Below, piece after piece: positions 50,671 through 59,568 of a stretch of DNA of 64,000 nucleotides. The stretch's first letter is position 1. Each line of letters opens with the position of its first letter. The DNA is from Sparassis latifolia (lineage: Eukaryota; Basidiomycota; Agaricomycetes; Polyporales; Sparassidaceae). The translations under genes and the position numbers were made by a program. The stretch lies in NCBI GenBank assembly GCA_018466975.1, contig CM031559.1, forward strand, positions 1,054,001 to 1,118,000, given 5' to 3'. The notes beneath the pieces were generated by a model. It was not told the DNA's origin and did no database searches. It worked only from the letters and a program-made list of their open reading frames with translations.

Positions 50671-51432
50671 ATGACTAGACTGCCGACACATATTATCTCT
50701 GCCAAACAATCTATATCACTTGCAGGGCTTGGTGGAAAGTCCTTTGATGATGGGATTAAAGCTATAATCAACCTTCATCAGCTCATGTCGGAGAGGGTGA
50801 ATGGAGCGACACTTACACCCTGGACACCCCGACGCATCCAGAATGAAGTACTCCTCGACTTCTCCAACTGATACTTCTCTTCGCCCAAGGATGCTGTGGG
50901 AGAGGAGGCGATAGAATTCGGTATTGAGACTGACCCATTTGGAATCTTGAAAAACCAGATGGAAGGTTACATTCATACGACTGACAACAAGGTGCTTTAT
51001 TATGAAAGGAGCACTCTAGATGAGCATGGCAAAGGGTGAGGAATGAAATGACATCAACATATATAACGCTGATGACCTATCTAGTCATACGCTCCGATAC
51101 AACCTGCTGCGATTCAAATAGGTCATATGGTTGAACTGCAGGTGTCCTTCTGTGCGGTGCCTATATTTAAAGGGAAGTATTGATTCTTGCACAAGTTGAG
51201 ATCAATTTGTGTACTGGATCGAAGGGTACAATCGGTGAGTGGTACGCTATTTCAAGATGCAGATCGCCATAACTGAAGTCAACATACCATAGGATTTCAA
51301 CCAGGTTTTAGTGGAGCGTATTGTCCATCCACAGTTGTTGCCAACTTGTACTGTCAAATGTAAGATCGGCTATGATTCTGATTCTGATGCAGATATGGAG
51401 AAGGATGACCATGGAAAGCGACGCGTGTAGAA
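50671..51432 (+). pseudogene. Second member of the uncharacterised family seen at 6.3-7.2 kb
   Basis: Frame from ATG 50671 (TRLPTHIISAKQSISLAGLG) with a TGA at 50869, then SSPKDAVGEEAIEFGIETD, VLYYERSTLDEHGKG, an intron starting GTGAGG near 51039, and YAPIQPAAIQIGHMVELQVS, FCAVPIFKGKY with a further TGA. A last exon after 51290 gives TCTVKCKIGYDSDSDADMEK and stops at about 51432. The 'YxPxxxxxGxxVExQ..F..V' block and acidic end match the layout of the damaged gene at 6260-7247. Function unknown. Confidence 0.45.
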
Positions 51433-51569
51433 TCTTCGATAGAGGCCATAGAATCATCTACGTCCAGACTAGACATATTGGACCCTGTGACTCCACAGAT
51501 GTAGAGTATCACAATCCCTGTATGAATAGCATGATATACATGTGATGCTACTGAACGAATATCATTACA

Positions 51570-51710
51570 AAAAAATCGGCCAAGTCATGCGTTGCACAAC
51601 ACTCGTCCTTAAAAGAGAGATGGTCTTGTGGAGCAAAATTGGCCCAGTCATTGCACGACTCTTGTCTCTGAAAGAGGGATGGTCTTGTAGAGTAAAATTA
51701 ATCAAGTCAC
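51570..51710 (+). repeat. Two-unit tandem duplication
   Basis: A unit of about 62 bp (AAAATCGGCCAAGTCAT..GAGATGGTCTTGTGGAG) is repeated with several mismatches (AAAATTGGCCCAGTCAT..GGGATGGTCTTGTAGAG). Confidence 0.6.
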
Positions 51711-52089
51711 CTGGGGATTATGGCAGTATGCATTGAACAATGAGAAGGACGTACCAGACCCCTGGACTTGATGGAGAGGTGTTGTCCATGTTGTCCTGTG
51801 TGCCCTCCTGCTAAGCATGGTGTCCATTGTCTGTGAAGTGTCAAAATTGAGAAGTGAACACTGAAGCCCTAATAAACAAGGAGTACAGATATGCTATCAT
51901 ATACATATCCTACGATCTGCTTAGATAAGCTACAAAATAGGATGAATCACAAGAAGGGCCATGGATGCATAATGGAGGTCGAAAAGGTGATGGTACTAAT
52001 CTGGAAAAATCACATTAGCTATATTAATAATCCGCAAACAAGCTGCATGGTGCTAAGGAGTGCTACAGATCCGCCACTCGTTAAGGTAG

Positions 52090-53060
52090 CTTATGTATCA
52101 CCCTCTTGCAGGGCACGGTGCTCGTTGCATGGTCGAGGGCACCGGACGTGCGAGAGACAAGGAGGAGGAGGCGGGTTGGGCCACATGTTGGACGACGAGG
52201 AGGACGAATGTCGCCCCCGCTCTTGATGCGGGGGCGTCGTTCGTATCGTCTGGTGTGCCCACTTGCAGGGCATGGCATCCGTTGCAGGGTGGAGGGCGGT
52301 GGGCATGCGAGGGAGGTGGCTGTGGGTGACACCGCACGTCACGCGATGACAAGGACGAACGTCGCCCCCGCTCTTGCAGCGGGGGTGTCGTTCGTGTCAC
52401 CCGGTGTGCCCTCTTGCAGGGCATGGCGTCCGTTGCAGGGTGGAGGGCGGTGGGCATGCGAGGGAGGTGGCTGTGGGTGACACTGCACGTCACGCGATGA
52501 CAAGGACAAACGTCGCCCCCGCTCTTGCAGCGGGGGTGTCGTTCGTGTCACCCGGTGTGCCCTCTTACAGGGCATGGTGTCCGTTGCAGGGTGGAGGGTG
52601 GCGGGCATGCGAGGGAAGTGGCTCTGGGTGACGCCACATGACGATGACGATGAACGTCACCCCCACTCTTGATGCAGGGGTGTCGTTCGTGTCGTCCAGT
52701 GTGCCCTCTTGCAGGGTATGGCGTCTGTTGCATGGTGGAGAGTGGCGGGCATGCGAGGGAGGTGGGGGAGGTTGCTGTGGGTGACGCCGTGTGAAGCGGG
52801 GGCTACATTCGTGGTGTCCGGCATGCCCTCTTGCTGGGCACGCTTCGCGTTCCATCACGCCGGGCGGTGGAAGTGCGAGGGAGGTTGGGAAGAAGGTCAG
52901 TAGATAGAGCAATGAGATGGTGCGAACTACGCACCGAAACCCCACGATTCATGCGGGGGTGTCGTCTGAGACCTCTAGCATGTCCTCTTGCTTGGGACAT
53001 CCTCCGGTTGGTGGCGCGGGAGGAGGAGGACCGAGGGACTCAAGGAGGAGGAGCCCCGCG
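52090..53060. repeat. GC-rich 150-bp minisatellite
   Basis: About six units with a spacing near 145-152 bp; units around 52209, 52361, 52511 and 52656 are clear, later ones decay. Each has an inverted repeat CCCCCGCTCTTGCAGCGGGGG and the phrases CCTCTTGCAGGGCATGGC and GGGCATGCGAGGGAGGTGG. Overlapping open frames on both strands are a by-product of the repeat. Confidence 0.85.
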
Positions 53061-53179
53061 TAGGGACTTAGAAGATTCCGCGTGGTTGACAGGCGCTTTC
53101 CCAGTCACATCAGATTCAAGCTCCGCTCAAATATTTTACCCAATACGGTAACTTTCTTAGCCACCAGAGCGCTGAGAAT

Positions 53180-53230
53180 GAAAAAAGTGTCGATGTGCTC
53201 GATTTTCTGGATCACATCGACACTTTTTTC
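53180..53230. repeat. Hairpin module, copy 2 (perfect stem)
   Basis: GAAAAAAGTGTCGATG (53180-53195) pairs perfectly with CATCGACACTTTTTTC (53215-53230), 19-base loop. About 90 bp including flanks are shared with 57520-57610. Confidence 0.8.
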
Positions 53231-53583
53231 GTTGTCTGCTCATCTGCAGTCTCCGCTACCTCTCGAACGTGGTGCCCACACTCACAAACTCGACACAAAG
53301 TCTTTCCCTCCTGAACCTCCATTGATATCGGCCTTCTATCAGTCCTGTAGAGTCCTTCTTTACATCTGATGAATGATTCTTGTCATTATGCTTCTGATTC
53401 CATTGAATACTGACCTCAAATTTCATGACTGCAGAATGCTAGCACCAACAATGTCTTCTCTTGGTGTGTTGCCATTGTTTCCCTTTATTGCTGCAGTCTT
53501 TGACCCAGCCGAGGATTATAGACCCTATTACTGGTCCACTTGTGCACCCTGGTGAACTTGTGAACATTACTAACTGACACAAG

Positions 53584-54507
53584 ATGCATCCTCACCTCTT
53601 TGTGGTGAACGACCATCCCAAGAACCCCTTTCCTGGAGTTGGGACGGTGTACGTATACATCCAGGATACGCATGTAGAGGTGATGGAAAAGTTATTCGAT
53701 TGGGCTGGGAAGCAGCAGTTGCTGGGGTTGACAGCTGAGCAGGCTCGATTGGCTGGTGCGTAAATGTTTCCATTGTTCCTTTGCTCTTCTGATTCTGTTA
53801 TATCAGGCTATGTTGAGATGAAGCCTGGAGATTCTGTGTTTGCTAGAGATATGTGGGGATCTGGACAACCGGTAGACGATGTGATTCAGGCGTGGTACGT
53901 GCCCAGGTTCATAAGCCTTTAATTTTCCGATAATACGCTCACGTGATTGATTTCATCTGCAGTTACAAGATACGGAAGGAACTTATCGATGCGATTATCG
54001 ACTCTCGCGATGAGCTTCTTGGCCCGAAAGAATTGCGTACAGCTGATAAGGCTGTCAAGGTCAGTGATTTTAAGTGACAACGTAAAGTAGATCGAGTAGA
54101 ATAGCTGATCATATTGTCAAGCTTGGTGATAGCTATACTGGAGGTATTCAATGGAAACGTGATCCAAATGCCATTCACGTGTCAACTTCCAAGCGTTGCT
54201 ATACCTTGGGCCAATCCTTTCAGGGGCCTCGTAACCTTGCATCTCCCTCTCCTGGTGCTAAAGTATATGGTGACGTGTTGACACCACATCAGCAGATGCG
54301 TAAAAGGGCTGTACAGGTGCATTCTTAATCATACTAAAGCATGCAGCGTATTAATCGTAGTGAAGGCATCTACTAAAGTTGCCATACAGTGTCTTGAGAC
54401 TGGACCTCCAGAGGTATCAGAGATGTTAAAACGCAATGCCGATGTAAAGAATTTGCCACCGTTGGGGGCCGATGACAGCTCAGATATCTACAACTATGCT
54501 TATCCGA
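53584..54507 (+). pseudogene. Possible N-terminal half of a KDZ-linked TET/JBP-like protein
   Basis: Spliced gene start: MHPHLFVVNDHPKNPFPGVG (53584-53755), then after 50-70-bp introns YVEMKPGDSVFARDMWGSG, YKIRKELIDAIIDSRDELLG, LGDSYTGGIQWKRDPNAI and an exon reading ASTKVAIQCLETGPPEVSEM, RNADVKNLPPLGADDSSD, IYNYAYP. It stops abruptly at 54507 because a Helitron-like element is inserted there. The 'NLPxLG...YxYP' approach resembles the segment just before the dioxygenase core of basidiomycete TET/JBP proteins that travel with KDZ transposons, but the catalytic HxD motif is not visible, so this is a tentative reading. The first four exon joins are clean. Confidence 0.4.
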
Positions 54508-54521
54508 CTTGTGGGGAGTAG

Positions 54522-54539
54522 GCCACTGCTTTGCATGGC
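54522..54539 (-). repeat. Helitron-like 3' terminal hairpin (element B)
   Basis: On the - strand GCCATGCAAAGCAGTGGC, followed by CTACTCCCCACAAG and host T. Same place and shape as in copies 2 and 3. Confidence 0.65.
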
Positions 54540-55439
54540 AGAAACGATTCCTGAGGTTTAATGTTTCTACTTTTATCTTATTATCTAATTATTTTCACAT
54601 GCTTTAATTATTCTATATTACTCCTTAGTAGTTGATTACTTGTGAAGAGTGGTCCATTGTATTGCATTGCATAGCATCTTGTATTTTTATTAGACACCTA
54701 TTTAAAGGTTTCACCAGTTGTATTCACTCAAAACAGTCACTTTAGATGAAAATCTACTAAAATTTCATGTGATACTAATAAGTATAAAGAACTTAAGTCT
54801 TTCTTGTCAGTATATTATTTTTTGAAGCTCTAATACTCTGTTTTTATTTCAACTAAATTTATGTGACAATTCATTTTATACAGATACTAAAGAAATAAAG
54901 TATTAGAATAACTTACAATATTATTTGGATACTCCAGGTATCATGAACAACTGCATTACAATATTTTAGTATGCTATTTATCTAATATTTTACTTACAGA
55001 TATTTGGTAACAGTACTGCAATAGTCCAGCATGCCATTTATATGTCTATACAAAGTAGTTACAAGAAAATGCTAGTGCTTTCTAAATAAAAGCATTATAA
55101 TAGTGTACAATCTTATTCAATAACTGGTAGATTGCTTAGTAATATATAGTATGCTTGTAACAATATTATACTCGTGACTGACTTATAACATGCTGCCTAA
55201 TTATAGTTTATAAGAGCCTTATAATATGTTATGTTATCACATGAGTCTTATATGTCTACTATATCATCTACCAACTTTTTCCATACCATTTAATATCAGT
55301 TAATAAGCAGTATAATATAGATAATAATTTATTTATAGCTGCCTAATAATAGTCTAACATATTGCTAAGTATCTCAGAGTGAGATTATTTAAAAGATGAC
55401 TTTAAAATGATATTACTCGGTCCTTTTATCAAAACTGTA

Positions 55440-56040
55440 TAAGAATGTTACTAAAAATTGTTAGTACGCCTCTCCTGAAAATGCTCTTCAAAATTGCATT
55501 AAAATGATATCATGTTGTTCTGTAAAATGTATATAAAAACATTACTAAAAAGGTCCTAGTATGCATTTTAATAGACTTAGCTGAAAAATGGCTTTAAAAT
55601 GAGATCACTATGTTGTTTTGCAAAAAGTATATAAAAATGTTACTAAAAATGACTAATATGCATTATAAAAGACTCAGCCAAAAAATGGCTTCAAAATGAT
55701 ATTACTATGTTGTTTTGCAAAAAGTATATAAAGGCATCACTAAAAATGACTAGTATGCATTTTAAAAGACTCAGCCAAAAAATGGCTTTAAAATGATGCT
55801 ACTTTGTCATTTTATAAAATTGATATAAATACCTTACTAAAAAGTAACTAGTATGCATTCTAAAAGACTCGACTGAAAAATGGCTTCAAAATGATATTAC
55901 TATATTGTTTTGCAAAAAGTGTATAAAAATGTTACTAAAAAGTGATTACTATGCATTCCAAAAGAATTGGCTTCAAAATGGCTTCAAAATGATATTACTA
56001 TGTCATTTTATAAAATCTATATAAAAACCTGACTAAAAAG
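55440..56040 (+). repeat. AT-rich tandem repeat, about 100-bp unit
   Basis: About six units marked by AAAATGGCTTCAAAATGATA, TTTTGCAAAAAGTATATAAA and CTAGTATGCATTTTAAAAGA. Units are 85-110 bp and diverged. Confidence 0.7.
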
Positions 56041-56484
56041 TCGTTAATATTCATTCTATAAGGATCACCTTCATAGCCTACTATGTCATGTACCTACTCC
56101 AAGGTAACTATCTGATAGAAGCTTTTTAGAATCTTAGATTCTATAGTCATGCTACAATTTTTGTGATATTTTTATAATTTTTCGGGATTTCATAATGTCT
56201 AGTAAGCTCCTACAATATCTTACTATATAGTTTACTAACCTTTAGCAAGTTGCTTAGTATTGTAATAACCTCATAATAGCCTGGTATGCCACCTAGTATT
56301 TATTTGTAAGGCCTTATAATAGTCTGAAAGGCCACCTAGTATCAGTTTGTAGGGGTCTTACAACAATCTACAATGTTATCTACTGAATTTATACCACCTA
56401 GAAACCATTAATAAGCTCCTTATAGTCTAATATATTCTCTACTGACTGCTAGTATGCCATATAATAATGTCTAGTAAGCATCCT

Positions 56485-56890
56485 AGAACCACTACAAAAA
56501 ATGATGCAAGAAACTGTTACAAATGTGCCTGTCTACAAGGATCACTACAAACAATGACCCTAGAAACTGTTACAAATGTTTCTACAAGAATCACAACAAA
56601 AAATGTTACCAACGGCCTATAAAAACCACTCCAAAAAAAGGTTACCAACATGCCTATAAGAACCACTACAAACAATGACACTAGAAAGTGTTACATATGT
56701 GCCTATATGAACCACTACAAAAAATGACACTAGAAACTGTTGCAAATGTGCCTACAAGAATCACTACAAAAATGTTACTAATATGTCTATAAGAATCACT
56801 ACAAAAAATGACCCTAGAAACTGTTACCAATTTGCCTATACGAACCACTACAAAAAATGACACCAGAAACTGTTACAAATGTGCCTATAG
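56485..56890 (+). repeat. AT-rich tandem repeat, about 50-bp unit
   Basis: Repeats of CACTACAAAAAATGACACTA and GAAACTGTTACAAATGTGCC. Same family as 34875-35050. Confidence 0.72.
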
Positions 56891-57544
56891 CACGGTATCT
56901 GTATACTCTATAATATCAGTTTGTATTGAGCTTACAATAGTCTGTATATGTTACCTGATGTCACTTGTAAAAATCTCCGGTAACCTGCAATAGTGTCTAG
57001 TAATCTCTAGTAAATATCCTAGTATGTGAGTTTATAAGGGCCTTACAATAGTTAGATATATCATCTAGTATCAGTTTATAAGATGCTTACAATAGTCTAG
57101 TATACCACTTAGTATCCATTGGTAGGGGCCTTACAGTAGCCTACAAAGGGATATATTGACTTCTAGCATGTTGTATAGTAACACTTTGTAAGCCTCCTAC
57201 AATGCCTTATTATACTGTTTATTGAATTCTAGTACACCCTCTAGAATCAGTTTGTAACGGCCTCATAATATTCTGATCATCTAGTTTGTGTTGTACGTTT
57301 AAAATGTTACCTAGTATGGGTTTGTAAAGACCTTACAATTGTTGTCATAACCTGTACTTATACCAAAACTCCGAGCCTATAGTGCTTAAAAGCTGCCTTA
57401 CAACAGTTACTAATGAAGCTAATAACCTGGAAGTCAAGCTCTATAGTGGTTCCGGGTATACCGGCTCTTTAGTCCAGAAACAGAAGCTGACTTTGAACAT
57501 TTTTCTGCATTTAGTAATTCTTCAGCCACCAGAGCGCTGAGAAC

Positions 57545-57595
57545 GAAAAAAGTGTCAATGCGCTCGATTTTTTGGATCACATCGACGCTTTTTTC
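57545..57595. repeat. Hairpin module, copy 3
   Basis: GAAAAAAGTGTCAATG (57545-57560) and CATCGACGCTTTTTTC (57580-57595), 16-bp stem with two mismatches. Confidence 0.75.
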
Positions 57596-58590
57596 GTTGT
57601 CCGCTCAAACCTTAACCAATTTAGGCAAGTCTTTTGCAACTGGTTCCCACACTTTCAGCCAAACTTGCAAGGCCTGTAGCTCACTCAATTCTACTCGGAT
57701 TTTGATGAACCAGGTGGGCATTCCGACCAGTTCTTTGAGCTGAATCTGATGGTACCACTTTCAGAACACAGGAATCACTTTCTGTGGTGCTACAATCCAT
57801 TTTGACTGGAAGCACCTGTTTCTACACATCCAGCCAAACTTGCCAGGCTTGTAGTTCAGTCAATTCTGCTGGAATTTGGATGAACCCTGTAGTCATTCTG
57901 ACAGGATTTTAAAGCTAAATCTGACAGTGTCACTTTTAGAACAGCAGAATCACTTTCTGCAGTGCTACAATCCATTTTCTCTATTCTCTCCCACTTTTGC
58001 TTGTTTCTTCAAGGAAAACAAAATGTGCACTACATGTAAAAAACAAGGTGCCCTGTATAACATGTTTATTGTGCATTTTAGAGTCATTCGAAAAATTTTC
58101 TGGCATTTGTCCAATTTTCCTGCACTTCATGCTGAGCATTCTAATCTAAAACTGAGATATTTCAATCAGTTTTACTCAGATTTACTTGGTTTAAGAGAGC
58201 ATTATACTCCATTTCCTTCACAGATTACAATGATACTGCTTTTCATGTGTTGCAATTAGTATGTGCTTCTATAATTTCACTGACTATGATGCATTAGTTC
58301 TCTATGGCTGCTGTGGCACTTCTGTTGATCACTATTTGTGCAAGTCGCGCTGGTTTTCACTACAATCACTTTGAAAGACCGACTGTATGCAAGCTGTAGT
58401 ACAGTAACAACAGGCACTACAAAGTTTGTAGTTAAACCCTAGACCTAACCCAGGACTAGGTGCAGCCCATGCATACAAATTTGTATTGAAAAGTTGTTCT
58501 CACGCATAGGGGCCGTTTCATCTGTCCCTCAGAATTTGGCGGAAGTCCTATCTCATAAAGAACAATTCCTTCGTACCTTAGGAATCGTAA

Positions 58591-59300
58591 TTTCCTCTGA
58601 GCTAGACAATTAAATTGAAATTATATTCCAGGCTTCCAACCAAGGGCTGTACTTAGGAACGGCTGCCTTGCCCATCATTATACATTGGAACAGCAGCAGA
58701 TTAAGCCCCCATTTGTCCATTTAGGTGAGTTCTTCATTCTTTGAACTTTGCTTCTCTTCCTCACTATAAATCCCTGTTACTGCAAGGATCTCTGGATGGA
58801 TGGTAGATGTGACCACAATATAGCATTATTCCGATTTACATGATCCAATATTGCAGTATGTTCATAACATTCTATATATGCCAGTAGAAGCAAAGCATGC
58901 TAAGGTGAAGAAAAGAACATTAGACCAAGTAATGAGTCTGTTTTGTGGTCAGATATTCTATAATATATTTGGAAAAGCTCCCGTACTACAACATTGAGTT
59001 TTTAGTATAAGGATTGAGTATAATAATACATAGGAATGTCGATCAAAAGTTTAAAAGATGTAGGTCTGAGGTCAACTGTGATACTCCATCTTAAAGTATG
59101 AAATTGATAAGCCAACCTAAACGCATCTTAATGAGTACTATCTACTATGACTTTGAGTTATTTAGAATAAGGATTGTGAAACATAGAATTAAAATCACAA
59201 AGAAACAGAGGTCTGAGGTTAACCATAATATGGAATCTTACAATGCCAGTGATTAAATAAAAACATAAGTGCTATCTGTTATCTAATCTGAGTGCCCTAG
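58591..59300. other. Cargo region between element B and the 5' end of copy 3
   Basis: AT-rich. 58630-58725 has a short open stretch (GLYLGTAALPIIIHWNSSRL) that could be the exon following the interrupted gene at 53584-54507; I could not place it in a family. Confidence 0.3.
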
Positions 59301-59568
59301 CCACCTATCTGTTGATGGTGCTTTGTACAAGTCGCGTCGGTTTTCAATACAACTTTTTTTGAATGTCCGCCTGTAGTTACAGTGTAGTGAAGTAAGTAGA
59401 GCTACTACAATGTTTGTAGATGGAGCTGAACCCTAACCTTAAGTCACCCATACAAATTTGTAGCCAAAATTCGTTCCCACAGTTTGGGGAAAACGTTGTG
59501 ACAGGACAAGCGCCCATCTAAAGCTCATCCTGCATAAGAACGATTCCTGAGGTACGAAGGAATCGTAA

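Larger units (their letters stand above)
54508..58590 (-). mobile_element. Non-autonomous Helitron-like element B
   Basis: 5' end at 58590 (TTACGATTCCTAAGG), 3' end at 54508 (CCCCACAAG followed by host T), hairpin 54522-54539. Inserted between A and T. Interior is non-coding: tandem repeats 55440-56040 and 56485-56890, looser repeats to 57370, a hairpin module, and a 955-bp part nearly identical to element C. A 127-codon frame (57876-58259) is identical in element C but is probably not a gene. Confidence 0.75.
43155..59568 (-). mobile_element. Large cargo-carrying Helitron-like element (copy 3)
   Basis: 5' end at 59568 (TTACGATTCCTTCG) and 3' end at 43155 (CACACAAG followed by host T), with hairpin 43169-43186. 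Insertion between host A and T without duplication: the host reads GGCGGACAA/TGATGAATACC on the - strand. Excluding the nested element 54508-58590 its own length is 12.3 kb. No Rep or helicase is left; it holds a peptidase-domain fragment and several unrelated gene-like units. Confidence 0.75.

Noticed and set aside
52081..52945. Overlapping 80-130-codon frames on both strands
   Set aside because: They are produced by the 150-bp GC-rich tandem repeat, where the unit length divisible by three keeps several frames open.
34875..57370. CRISPR-like array
   Set aside because: Repeats are contiguous or irregular without unique equal spacers, and the genome is fungal.
43155..59568. PIF/Harbinger element with TAA duplication and CGATTCC inverted repeats
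   Set aside because: Considered because both ends carry CGATTCC, but the conserved sequence extends beyond it to a hairpin and ACAAG at one end only, and the host joins cleanly as A/T without duplication.
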